DNA of 64,000 nt from Quillaja saponaria (lineage: Eukaryota; Streptophyta; Magnoliopsida; Fabales; Quillajaceae), in the NCBI GenBank assembly GCA_029379385.1, contig CM055605.1:2949001-3013000 (forward strand), read 5' to 3'. How positions within the stretch are numbered: position 1 is the stretch's first letter; every line of letters starts with the position of its first letter. The position numbers were made by a program, and so were the translations under genes. The notes beneath the pieces were generated by a model that saw nothing but the letters and a program-made list of their open reading frames with translations, was not told where the DNA came from and did not search any database. This document shows positions 13,491 to 25,626 of the stretch, piece after piece.

Positions 13491-14580
13491 CTATATTGTA
13501 TAAGATTACTTTATTACACTTACATATGTGCACGCTCTTTTTATTTTTATAATTTATAAGGTTACTTTATCATACAAGCATATGGGAAGGGCTCTTGCAC
13601 ATACTCAAATATATTGTTTTTCCTTTATCTAACATATATAAGATTAATTCTAACATCTTTGTACTCTCTCACGCTTAAGAGTTTTTTTCTATTTTAAGAT
13701 AAATATATAAACAAAAATTTGGAGTTTATTTCTAGTACGATATTTTATTTTAATTGGAAGGTCCATAGTACAAAGTAGACATCATAAACAATAGTTGTTA
13801 TATTAAAATACTAACATTAAATAATATAGAAAAAATAATATCTATAAAATAATTAGCAATAAATTAAATGTGGAAATCTATTTTCTCTCAAAGTTCATAA
13901 TAATGTTTAACATTATTTTTCATGTGCACAACTTATTTTATAATAACACAAGTAGCTCTGATAACCAATACACTTTATTTATATTTTGTAACTAATATAT
14001 TATGCAAACATTTTATTGAAGACAACAAGCCAAATATTTAAAATAATAAGCCATCAATTTATAAGACATGATTTAAGTGATAAAATATATTTAAATTTAG
14101 AGAGTAAAAGAAATTTGTAATATTAGAAATTCGAGTTTGAAAGAAAATAATATTGAAGAACGGACAGTGACGAATTTCAAACGAGATTATTTTTTCACTT
14201 ATAAGGTGTAGGGATACTCATAAAAAATTTAAAAATAACAAGTCATCTCTATCTACCGCAAAATATTATTTATTTGTTTCTCTTTAACATGTATACTATG
14301 AATCTTTTAGTGTATATAATTTTACTTATTTATTATTTTATATATTTTTATGTCATGTTCCACCAAAGAAAATTAAAATTTTAAAAAGAAAAGTAAAAAG
14401 AAAATTTGAGAAATTCGGTTTTTGTCATTAAATTTTTGCAGTAGGAATAAAAAAAAAAATCACGCCGAATGCACGGGTCTTTTAATCGAAGTCAGAGTCA
14501 AATTCCTCGTCGGGTCAGCTTCAAGATCCAAATACAAATGGGTTCAATTCAAATCCGATCCACTATGTACAAAATACCGG
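12466..14580. other. Intergenic region upstream of the RHF2A-like gene
   Basis: The part to about 12600 is the 5' UTR of the RHF2A-like gene. A CAG|GTAC donor-like site near 12521 suggests a possible second leader intron. A T-rich tract follows at 12610-12640. The rest is AT-rich sequence with a TA microsatellite and no supportable gene. Confidence 0.5.
13452..13487. repeat. TA dinucleotide microsatellite
   Basis: About 17 uninterrupted TA units in AT-rich intergenic DNA. Likely length-polymorphic. Confidence 0.9.
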
Positions 14581-14968
14581 TTATAGTTCTTTCTGAGAAG
14601 GACTCCTCCAAAACCCAGCCCCTACAAACCGGGCCAACATTTCCTTCTCCAAATCAACGACATCCGTTACCCCCTTCACCCTTCTCGGCCGCCGTCGCAG
14701 CCTCCTTCTCCTTCTTAGTATGAGCCACTAACTGCTCCTCAAGCGTGGTCACAGCATGGCCACCACCGGCACTAGCACTGGCATTGCTGGACCTCTCATG
14801 CAATAAACTCTTGCTCCTTTTCTTCGCAATTTGTCTTTTCTTCTTGTTCATCGCCTTCTTGCACAATCCAGCTGGTACCTTGTAGACAGCCAACACCAAC
14901 AGGTTCATCACGGTGCATGGACAACAACAGCATATCGCCGCACATTCTGCCGCCGTAGCTCCGGCCAT
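14581..14968 (-). CDS. Small Cys-rich plant protein, frame-broken near C terminus
   Basis: Single-exon gene of an uncharacterised plant family (similar to Arabidopsis At3g11690/At5g06380 from memory; function unknown). From the ATG at 14968 the frame reads 104 residues to a TGA at 14654. The N-terminal half has a CCCC-P-C motif followed by NLLVLAVYKVPAGLCKKA, a short hydrophobic stretch, then a basic region and a Glu/Lys-rich segment. The family's conserved end (ARF-x-GAGFWRSPSQ) is present immediately downstream but in the +1 frame, ending with TAA at 14583-14581. Reading one base fewer in the five-C run at 14670-14674 (GGGGG on the coding strand) joins both parts into 128 aa with length divisible by three. 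The break is therefore either a homopolymer error or a recent frameshift. Confidence 0.85.
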
Positions 14969-17699
14969 CTCACCTACCCGCCGCTTTACTCTCGGTGCGG
15001 ACTAACGTTTTCTCATTTGGCGACAGTGGTTGATCGCGCACGGGCGGTGAACGGAGACGTACTTTTCGAGTCATTACGAATTTCAATCAGTTTCCTCCTC
15101 TTCTTTTCCCCAAAAAAAAAATTCCAAAACGGAAATTGATTAAAAAGAGTAGAAACCGGCGGGAAACTACAGGATGGAAGGACGAACAAATGAACGGTTT
15201 ACTCGAGAAAATAAATTCCGATAAAACGGAAGGAACTTTGATTGCCGGCAATTCATTGGAAAGCTAGTAGAATTATTGCTCATTTAGGACTAAGAATTAA
15301 GATAGACCATCCAACGATTGGCTTTGTTGTGGATGAAAGAAAAGAAAGAAAGGCATAATTTATTAACTTTTTCCTAGGAAACAAACGGGGTTTGAATTTT
15401 GATAGAGCCAAGAAAGATGAAAGGAGATAGAGAGTGTGACAGAGGTTTATGTAAGTTGAGAATTAGGGAATTCTCAAATTAAATAAATAAGAATTTAAAA
15501 GGAAGAGCTTAAAACAAGGGATTAGAAAAGAAAAAATACAGCTGGTTGCTTTGTCTAATTTTGGTCTAACAGAGGAAGAAGATGAAGACTAAAGAGGATT
15601 GAGTCAGAGAGAGAGAGAGAGAATAAAGAAATTAGATTTATGAGTTGCACGCCTAATTTGTGTGGTTATGGAGGAAAAGAAGGGCGCTATCCGGTTACAA
15701 TTAGGAATCATTGACTTTATCAGGTGTGTTTTGTTGTATCAATCTTAATATAGAATTCTCTAGAGCATTAAAATACTAGATCAATGATTATATTTTGGTT
15801 AATATATTTATTTTTTAACCAATGTGAAAATTATTATATTAGTTGTGCTTCACACTAAAAATGGGAGTTGATAATGCATATTACCTGTACCAGTCAAATG
15901 CTGTGTTAATGTTAAGTAATTGACTTTTAAAAGAATAACTAAAGTAATTTCTTCTTGACTTATATAACCTGATATTTATTTATAATATATGATTTTAATA
16001 ATAAGTTATACTTAAATTTAATAATTAAAATACATAAAATAAACAGCCACGAATCTAAATAAAAAATTAAGCTAAATATGAAACCTTGTTCTACCAACAA
16101 AAGAAATTTAAAACTATTTTACTATTTTATGAATGATTAATCAAATTTTTATTTTTTTATTTTATGAAGAATCTCTATCATTTATTGTCTTTAATTTTCG
16201 TCTTGATATAACTAAAGTGAAATGAACCCCCAAAAGACAAAAATACGTGCGGGCAACAATAACCAAACAAGATATTCAGCCACTCTAGATACCATAAAGT
16301 AAACCAAGTAAGGGTTAACTGACATCAACCACGTAGTCCACGTCATATGTTGAAGTGGACTCATTCGGTCAACAACTGACACGTGTCGTTATCACGCCAA
16401 TTGGCCTCATAATGCCCCGGAAGTAAGGCAAGAAAATGGATTTCACGATTGTTAGATTGGACTTTGGGGATGGAGATCCTCTTTCCCAAAATGTTGGATG
16501 TTTATCCCTCAAATTGTTCTATTTCTGCCACGTGTATCTTATTAAATGTTATATTTGTTAAAAATGATAAATATAAAAGTTTATATAAATTTTTATAATT
16601 TTAATATTACATAATAAATAATTTTATTATTTTTAAACTGTTTTAAATTTTAAAAATTATATTTATTGTAATGTCCTTAAAGTTATTGGAGAGGGCAAAA
16701 GAATATAATTAAAAAATAAAGCCTTGTTTGAGTACAAGCTAATGGAAAATGAGGTCACGGACTGAGTAAGTGAAATGGACAGGTGTTTGTTTCTCAGACT
16801 CTAACATAGGAAATGAGACAATGAAAATCCTCTCATTTCAGTAAAAACATGAGGGGATTATACGTGAAAGAAAAATACTCTACAAAAAAATTTAAAAAAC
16901 TTTAAATTGTTTATAAATTAAATTATTTTAAAGGAAAAATTATAAGAGGATCCAAATCAAGAGTAAGACTGAATTTTGAGATAGAAAATCTGAGTCTGAA
17001 CTTTGGCGGTCAAAATTTATTACTTCATGCACATAACTTCCATTATAAAAGTAATTTACAGTTATATGCGAAACAAAATACTCTTTATTTTTAACCTACA
17101 TCCTTAATATTTCTTTTCAAATTATAAGATCTGAGTTCTGAAATTTAAGAGAGGTGGGTTTAGATATAATTTATACAGTCAACAGGTCATATGCTTCATC
17201 AAAATATTAGAGATTAGAATCTCTTAAAAAGAGTATCTCCTTTACAAGATGTCCTTGTGGTATTGTTTTTAAAAAAATTCATAAGTAATAATTTATGTAA
17301 TAAATAATATTTAAATCATAATCAATTACTGTAATAAATGTTACAAACTTTCTATTTATAAGAGATTAACAAGTACCATTTAAACACCCGTTAGATAAAT
17401 CTTTGTTATTATCCTATAGTCAATGACACAAATACAAGCATTAGAAAAGGAAATTACAGCAAATCAAAAAAAAAAAAAAAATTTCACTGGTAAAACAAGA
17501 TACCAAAGAAATCATGGGTGTCGAACACAACTCAACTCCCCAAAACACTTTTTTTTGGCACCAGGGCAACTGTTTGCATTGTATTCCACCTCTCTCCCGG
17601 CAATTTCACCAGAGGGAGACATGATGAAATTAGCTTCCAACACTCAGTTTGGGGGTTTGAAATCTTTCTGGAACTTAGAAAACATATAAGGCTCTCGTT
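14969..17699. other. Intergenic region upstream of the small Cys-rich gene
   Basis: Contains the 5' UTR and promoter of the small gene near 14969-15700, a GA microsatellite around 15605-15622, and a cluster of ACGT-core motifs at about 16328-16387. The remainder is AT-rich with short spurious frames. No gene was found. Confidence 0.5.
16378..16387. promoter_or_regulatory. Palindromic G-box/ABRE-like motif
   Basis: GACACGTGTC is a perfect 10-bp palindrome with the CACGTG core bound by plant bZIP and bHLH factors. Two further ACGT cores (CCACGTAG and CCACGTCA) lie about 40-50 bp before it. It is 1.4 kb upstream of the minus-strand small gene, so the target is uncertain. Confidence 0.4.
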
Positions 17700-20600
17700 C
17701 TAGCCACCAATGAAACCCAGCCGGTGAAGGATCACTGCCAAAATGAACATGCAAATTGCGAGAATCATACCGGGTTTACCAAGCAGCCAACTCTTTGTCT
17801 TTTTGACGCCTTCCACGCCTCTTTGGAGCCTATCCGCCCATTTCATCTGCAACAAGGAAAACAATATTTTTAACCATAGTTAGTTTGCATCATTGCAGGT
17901 ATGTTACAATGTTACAAACCGTTTTTGTAGTAGACTGGGATTTATTCAGTAGTCCAGGCAGTAACTTCAGGGCAGATGACACCCTTTAATTACAACCAAC
18001 AATTGGGTTAACTAGCTTTATCCCTAGAGAAAAGAACTACCACATTTCCACTGAACCTGATGGCCTCTTAAATCCACAAAAAGCATTGAAAGCTTGAAAC
18101 AAAATATCTACTCGTGAATAAGCAACAAGAGGTAGCATTTTAAACAGAATCAGCACAATTGGCTTGAGAACTGAGATACGCAGACATGACACGAACTTGG
18201 AAATTAAATATTTATATTCAGGACTGAACTAATAACAATGTAAAATGCATTTTGGAAAAGAAGGTACCATTTTATCCAAGTCCTCTGGCGAGAAGGACGA
18301 CATGGCTTGTTGAGCTTTTACTGCATCTTCTCGTGACATCTTCAAACCAAATTGTTCACCCATGTTTGCCATCATATCTGGGCTCATATTCTTCATCATT
18401 GATGAGAACATCTGCCAAAATCATGCAACTAAAATAAATGGGGTGCCAAAATCATGCAACTAAAATAAATGGGGTATAATAGGGAACTATTAAGTATTAA
18501 CTGAGCATGATTAATCATTTGAATAAAATAATTCCCCTTGCAAAATCTTTTTCTAGCAAGATTTCCATCCACTGATATTCTTAATATTGGAGGTACAAAA
18601 ACAATCTTTGGAATGGTAATTTTTCAAAGCAGCAAATAAGTCATAGCTCAAAGTGACTATCTAAAGTATAAATAACATAATTTATTGAAATCCAAAAAGT
18701 AGGGGCTTACATAACCAAGATTTATCATGATATTTAAATAAATAAGATGTAAAGAAAAGCAATTTGACAGATTCCTAAACAGGCATCTGGTCACCTATTT
18801 GCTGAGTATTTAACATGAAATACCTGATGCATAGCTGGATCTTTCATCTGGTCTCTCATCTGTCCTTGCAAATCAGCAGTTGAGGATGGATAGCTTGATT
18901 GAGAAGCATTTCTCAAATTTGAAAATGCACCGAAACTAGATTCACCTACATTAGCTTCATCAACAACAGGATTTCCCAAGCGTCCAGAAAATTTTGAACC
19001 AGTATCTGAATTTATTCCATCCTCATTTAGAGCTGCAGGCATTGGAAATGACTCTTTCCCTTTCAAAGACGATGCCATTTCAAACATCTTCTGCATATCT
19101 TCCGGTGACATTTTACCCATCATGTCAGTTGCTGTCTTGAGCATGTCAGGCGACATGTTTGGAGGAATTAACCCTGGTCTAAAGCCATTAGAATTGGTGT
19201 CTGGGGAGGCTCCTGGAGAAAATGGATTCTCCCCCTGACACGAGGAAGCCATTTCAAGCATCTTTTGAAGTTCTTCATGTGACATCTTCCCAATAATATT
19301 TGAGGCAGTCCTAATCATGTCCGGTGGCACCTCTCCACTTTTTCCAGGATTCAAAGAAGCCAGAGTGGCAGGATCAGAATTTGCGATGAAATTCTGGAAG
19401 GATCTATAGAACAGGCAACATGAACAAACACAAACAAAAAAGAACAATTATTTTTGTGGATTGAAATCAACAATCGAGAACACAAAAACAGATACAGCAA
19501 GAAAAGTAATCTTCAGAACACAGAAAAAGAAAGGGGAAGGCACATTTTAGGAAAAGCTAAACACTTGACATTAAGAAATACAAAATCATAAAGAATCTGA
19601 TTTAACTATGACAAACCATGCTGCTATGCATTTGCTTAAAAGTTAAAATTAACTGTATCAATTTGACACTTCGAATCTTTTTTCCATATCCTATCAAAAT
19701 GTTAAAGTTTTCGCTATAGTTGCTTTAGACCCCATAGTCACATCTCTCCATCTCTCTTCCTCAGTCAGACAAACACAGATACAGAGACATCTGTTTTGTG
19801 TGATATATGCACATCACCATAAGGTATTGTAGTTGAATAACTTAACATATACCTTAAGTACCTAAGAAAAATCTGTAATTGTGTTTCTTTTATAAAAAAA
19901 AAAAGTGTGTTAAAGCATCTCAGATTTTCAAAAACTTCTGGCATAAGTTGAAAGACAGTTACAACTTATGTTCAAGGAAGATAAGAATCACAATTTGACA
20001 TAAAGGGTGCTTAAACCACCATATGGTGCCAAACCTACCTGATAGATTCTGGATCATTTTTTAAAGCTTGCAAAATTTCTGAATTTGTTGTCAGATTCCC
20101 ATTGTTAATAGTATTGCAACTCTTAGAAGAGTCACCAGTTTCCTCTGGTTGTGCCACTGTGGGTTCCATGGATGACCTCTTATGGTTTCTAGAAGTCACA
20201 TTCTCAACTTCTTCGGTTATTTCTTCGATGACTAATCCTGTCACTTGAGCAAATATCCATAAGAAAAAAAAGAAGAAAAAACTTGAAAGACCAGAAATCT
20301 TAAAGGGAAAGTTGTCAGGAAAGAATTAGATGAGAGAGCTAAAAGGAGAAGAACATACTTCTTGGTGCATGCTGACTACCTTCCTCTCTCAATTTTTCCT
20401 TGGTCTCCCTGTGAAAAAAATTTGATGTCATTGAACAGCAGGTCAGATTACAAATTCTTTTTGTTTTTTTTATCACTTATACATAAGTTATTCAAAACCA
20501 ATGCTACAAGAAAGTCAGTCTTGACCTCTAAAATAGTGGCATTTGCCGAATTGGAAACACAATCAACAGTAAGACACACAAGATCAAAGACAAAAATCAA

Positions 20601-23072
20601 CGTATAAATTATTAAAAAGTTAACTGCTCCCATGTCCAGGCTTCCGTTGTCATTCTTATAAGCATTTGACGACTGCAACTTATTGTCCTTTGCTCATGAA
20701 TCTCACTGTAGCTATATGATCCTTAAACAGCTGGAGGGAGGGAGGGAGGGGGAAAGAGAGAGCACACCTTAAAAGCTCTGCAATGATTTCATCATCAGGG
20801 GACACTTTGTGTGCCATGCTCAAATCTGTTTCCGCATCCTACCAAAACCAGAGAGGCCATCAGACAAAGCACGCGAGCTAGAAGCCATTCCCTAAAAATA
20901 TATTTTAAAATATCAATTTGGAATCCACAGCTGAACTCATATGAGTTCAGACAAACTCACTTCTAGTTGGCCTAATTCTTTATATGCTTGACCTCTTCGG
21001 TAAAGAGCCTTTAGATTCTTCGCATCATGTGCCAAAACCTGCAGCAGAGGCGGCCATGAAAAAATAAGGATATAACCAAAATCACAAACATTTGTGGAAA
21101 ATAACAAATGATAACAACAGAGATGTTGAAAGCAACACAGAAGGCAAAAATTGTCTATATTTTACAACAGCATTGTACACTTTTCCTTTTATAACTTTTT
21201 TTTTTTAAAGTTCAAGTCCATTAATAAAATTGTTCTCCCACTTGAATTGCTACCTGGATATTGCAGATGGAAATCAGAATTTATAACTAAATATCATTTT
21301 ATCTGATGAAATCAGGGAAGGAAAATGGCCTCTGAGATACCTCTGAGCCTTCTTTTATGCATTCACCATACTGCTTTGTCTTCAAGTAACATGACATCAA
21401 ATTGAGTGAGCATGCGGAAAGAAGCGTCCTAGCTTTGGATGAAGGAATGCCTTTGAGGTTTTTCTTTGCCTAGAATTTACACAGAGGAACAGAACTATAA
21501 TCTAGAGGGGGAGAAAGATAAGTATACATGAATAGAATCTGGAAACAGGGTAAAAATAGAATAGAAAGATAGTTTAGCAGACAAAACAGGCACATTAACC
21601 ACTTACAAGCAGATATTTCTCTGATGCATCATTGAACCTTCCTTGACTGTGGAACCCATTTCCCTGCAAAATTGATATTAGTCCATAAATTTTCATGGTA
21701 TTAGTTTTAACTTCTAAAAAGAAAAATAAGGAGAAAATCACCAGTTAATAGATAGTGCTAAATTTGATTCTATATGCAATGCTGCACTGAGAAAATCCGA
21801 CGAGACTAATATGGCGCTATTGCTAAAAAGTAAGTTAGGTTCATCGCTTTTGCTAAAACCTTTATAGGATTTTTGAGATTTAAAAATAAAATATATGGTC
21901 CTCATATGTTTCTGTCAGGCAAAGTTATAGTGCAATTCTTAGGTGGTTGATCAATTATGAACGGATCTTATTATGGGGCAAGGGGAACTGACTCTAGGCT
22001 TTGCCATGCTAAATGTCCATCTTTCACAGAGGATTGTCAGACAGCATTTGTCACTAGCAATATGTTTATTGACACATTTCAGAAAAATGTTGGAGATTCT
22101 GGCCTAGATCGTTAGTACCTACCTGTTTCTTCAGCATCTCAGCAGCATTTAATTCATAAGTGACCTGGACATCAACACGGGCACGCATAGCTGCTATTTC
22201 TTCGGGTGTTGCATGAGCCATCTTCTCTCCAATCTCGGTCATCTCCTCTGGACGAGTATGCTTTAGCTGTTCTGCAGCAACTTTCAAGTCCTCAGGCCTC
22301 ATGTTCTTCATGCTTTCGGAAGCCATCCTCATCAAATCTGGATTAGACATCATCTGTATGTCCAATTACACATAATGTTAATCAGAGACCAGGAATTACC
22401 ACATAACCTGAACTGAGGAGATACTTTTAAGTAAGTGGAAACCAAACCCAGAAAATGCCACATGGGCATGGGCATGGTCAAAGCCCCAAGAATATTGCAA
22501 ATTTGAGAATAAACTGAAGCTATATGCTGACCAGTGGAAAAAAAATAAAATTCTTCCATTCAGAATTTAACAAGAAGTTCTTGATCTTATGCCAATTAGA
22601 TGGTGCTTTCATTATTTGCTCATTGTGTGTTGACCAAGCTATGTAAACCCAACAAAAATAACAAAGCAACTACTGTCTTGAAAAAAAAAAAAAAAAAAAA
22701 CTTTTTATTATATGCTGTGTGCTGACCAGTACTTTCACATCAAATTCAATAGCCCACCAAGCTTAACCAATATTCTATGAAACTATAAACCTCAACTTGA
22801 ATTACATGTAAAAATTACAGAAAGTCCTCCAATAAGGAATCCAATGCACTCCCCAGTCTCAATTCCAGGCTAAAAGCACCAAAATTAACAAAAAACCGCG
22901 TTTTCTTTCACCTTTTCGATTCAGAACTCAAACACGACAACATGAAATAATTACATAAGAGTAATTGAAGGATGACCTGCTGTTGGATCCGAGCCAACTC
23001 GGCGGGTGACATGCGATTCATCTGCTCTTGAGCGATTCTGATCAACTCGGGATCCATCATACCGTTAGACAT
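17700..23072 (-). CDS. OEP61: OEP61/TPR7-like TPR protein, tail-anchored
   Basis: Hsp70-docking receptor family. OEP61 sits in the chloroplast outer envelope and the Arabidopsis homologue TPR7 also acts at the ER translocon. Exons: 23072-22977, 22353-22123, 21663-21607, 21469-21341, 21038-20961, 20838-20768, 20408-20359, 20237-20039, 19403-18824, 18411-18268, 17846-17700 (593 aa). The N terminus is Met-rich ([20 protein letters not shown]). A three-motif TPR region spans about 100-225, with YRRGQAY in the clamp. Several copies of a GKMS-[HP]-E-[ED]-x-QKM helix motif, STI1-like, follow at about 300-530. A C-terminal membrane anchor lies at about 571-590 with a short lumenal tail. All eleven junctions are GT-AG and in phase. 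The gene is divergent from the DUF212 gene. Confidence 0.96.
18414..18475. repeat. Perfect 31-bp tandem duplication next to a splice acceptor
   Basis: Two identical 31-bp units (18414-18444 and 18445-18475) lie in OEP61 intron 9, directly upstream of the exon 10 acceptor in mRNA sense. The duplication copies the terminal TTTTGGC tract and the likely branch-point region; only the first unit is followed by the used AG. Confidence 0.9.
20733..20752 (+). repeat. GGGA repeat with G-quadruplex potential
   Basis: Four runs of at least three G separated by single A residues, inside OEP61 intron 6. The G-rich strand is the template strand; the transcript is C-rich here, about 15-35 nt downstream of the exon 6 donor. 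Confidence 0.7.
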
Positions 23073-23683
23073 TTCAACTACCGGAGCAGATCAAATAGAG
23101 AAAAAGATGGAGGAGAGGAAGAGGAAGGAGTAAAGGGCTGTTTGGATAATAAAGCTGGAAAAATTTAGAAATCGTGTGAGCTTCTTTTGTTTTTAAGGAT
23201 TTGGAAAATAAACAATTTTTAAACTTTTCGAAGTACGAACACGAAGAAGAACAGAGTTGGGATCTGATCTGGAGGTGCCGCCTACCAAACCTGAAAGGAA
23301 AAGTTTAGAGGGAAAGGAAGCGCGTGGAAGAGTCTATAATGCACGCGTTTCCTCCATTGTTTCAAATTACCAAATATACCCTTTGTTTTGTATTTCTAAA
23401 TTTCTATTACCTCTTCCCATTAAAATTAGCAATACCTATTTACTATTTTTTTTAGCAAAAGTCTTGACAAACAGTTAAATGGAATACAAGTATACAAGCA
23501 CTAATGCTATTTCATGTACCCTTATAATAATTTAATATTAATATAATAAATAAACTACTATTTTGATATACTAAATATTCTCAACTTATCAATTTCATCT
23601 CTCTCGATGTTCTCTTGATGTTTGATTTCTTTCTAAATTAGTTTTAATTTATTAATTTCTCCCTAAAATTCTTATTCATATCT

Positions 23684-24825
23684 TTACATTTAATTTGTCA
23701 ATACAATATGTACTTGTTTGAAAAATTAATTTATTTTTATTTGATTGTGTAAGTTAGTGATTCTCTTGACGTTATTTAACTAAAACATTAGCTCAACAAT
23801 AATATTGTAATATGAAGCTAACTAGTTTTATATATCATTTGGAAACATGAATGATTGAAATGTACAAAAAATTTAAACTCATAATAAATGACAATAAAAA
23901 ATTTAGGTGATGAATGAATTGAAATATACATTAATAGCTTATTTATTAATTAGAATGATTTACCTTAAATCGTTAGTATATATTTTTTTTCTAATTTGTG
24001 TACAAATATACATAAATGTGAAGAATGTCTTACTTGCCTTTAGTAACCCATGCAAGTACTTTTATTTATTCTAAACATATTTCAAAAATATTACAATTAA
24101 AATATTTTACTCAATAGTTTATAGTTTTCATATACAGAAATTCTATATACATAAATTATATGTTATATTTATAGTATTTGATTCACATTAAAAAAACTTA
24201 TTATAAAAACAAAATATTACACCTTAAAAAAAATTAAAATAATCAAATCATAATGAATACAAGAAACGTTATGCATAATCACATTTTTTTACATTTGCTT
24301 TGTCAATACTATATCCACCTTGTTTTAAAAAATGATTTATTTATATTTGAACGTGTAAATTAGTGAATGTTTTGATGTTATTTAACTAAAACATTAGCTC
24401 AACTATAATGCTGCATATCTCTAGCTACTAAATGATTGACAAATACTATTAGATATAATAATTTCATTACTAGGATTTTTTTTTTTTTCTGAATTCGTTG
24501 AAGTCATCTAGAGATTTGTTTCTTGGCACATATATAATTTAATTTGTCAGTTAATTTGTCAATTTGTGTTTCTTATATCTTACATTGTAAATCGTTTGAC
24601 AGTATGCCAATTCGTATACAAATATTTAGTTCATACATGTTACACCATCAATCATTTGATTTGTATATAAATAATAAATTCTTACACGTTACACACATAA
24701 TCATCTAATAATTTAACATAAAAAAATAATTTATATTTTCAAATATAAATGATATGTTGTATTTATAATATTTGATTCATATTAAAAAAATTATATAAGC
24801 AAAATGTTCCATAAACATAGACATG
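23684..24825. repeat. Diverged tandem duplication, period about 600 bp
   Basis: Two blocks recur in the same order and orientation. Block A (TTGTCAATAC... to AACATTAGCTCAAC) occurs near 23690-23800 and again near 24295-24405. Block B (TATGTT-ATTTATA-ATTTGATTCA) occurs near 24159-24220 and again near 24753-24810. The offsets are about 605 and 594 bp. No coding capacity or terminal motif was recognised. Confidence 0.65.
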
Positions 24826-25562
24826 CACTAAATTTCTAAAATTAGCTAATATTATAATTTTAGTGATATTTGACCAATAAAAATGTAATTCTTTTAATTC
24901 TATAAAAAAACACATCAATATATCGATTGGAAATAGCTGTTCAATGGATGGACTTACATTATTATATGTTTGTATTTGACCCTATTATAACAAGAGAAAG
25001 GAATTTTAATTTCAAATCTTACTTAAATTTTAAATAATTCTTAGAAAAAAAAGAATCAGATTTTTCGGTAATTGAAAGACAAAATAATAGTTTGGGTAAC
25101 TCCTGGTTTTACTATTCATCTGGATCACAGTATTTCAAAACAATTTGATTGTCATTTTTTTTTTAATTTTAATTGATCTAATGACACTTATATTTTTGTT
25201 CAGATTTTCTTTGATATTGTCAAAATCTTTTGTATTTTGTTAAAAATTTGTTTGCAAATGTTAAATTCATCATTCTATTTTTTTGTTTAATTGTCTTCTT
25301 TTTAGTTTTAGCTTATTTTTGTTTATAAATGGATGAATATGCATTTGTGAGACTCAGTTAAAAAAAAAAAAAAAAAAACAGTGGTCCAATTGAAATAGTG
25401 ACCCAGATGAAAAAGCAGTAAATTACATTGGCTCAAACTATAATTTAGCTTAAAAGTTTCTTTTTCTTTGTTTCATTTTTAAGATGATTCTGATCCAATT
25501 GTATAACTGTACTATGTGGGCCCGATCTCTGAGTTTGACTCATCCCTCATCTTCTCCTTCAC

Positions 25563-25585
25563 GCAGTGCAATATTCGTGCACTGC
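25563..25585 (+). other. Inverted repeat in the DUF212 leader
   Basis: GCAGTGCA and TGCACTGC are perfect 8-bp arms around a 7-nt loop, ending 41 nt before the ATG. It could form a small mRNA hairpin or be a dyad protein site. Confidence 0.6.
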
Positions 25586-25626
25586 TTGAGACAGAGGTGG
25601 TTATCCTGCACAGAATCGTTTGTTAG

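Larger units (their letters stand above)
23073..25626. other. Divergent intergenic region, OEP61-like / DUF212
   Basis: A 2.55 kb region flanked by two divergent gene starts. Most of it is very AT-rich and contains a diverged tandem duplication. The end near 25540-25626 holds the DUF212 leader with a short inverted repeat. No gene was supported. Confidence 0.6.

Noticed and set aside
14469..14723. Plus-strand open frame over the small Cys-rich gene
   Set aside because: Antisense to the conserved C-terminal coding part of the minus-strand gene.
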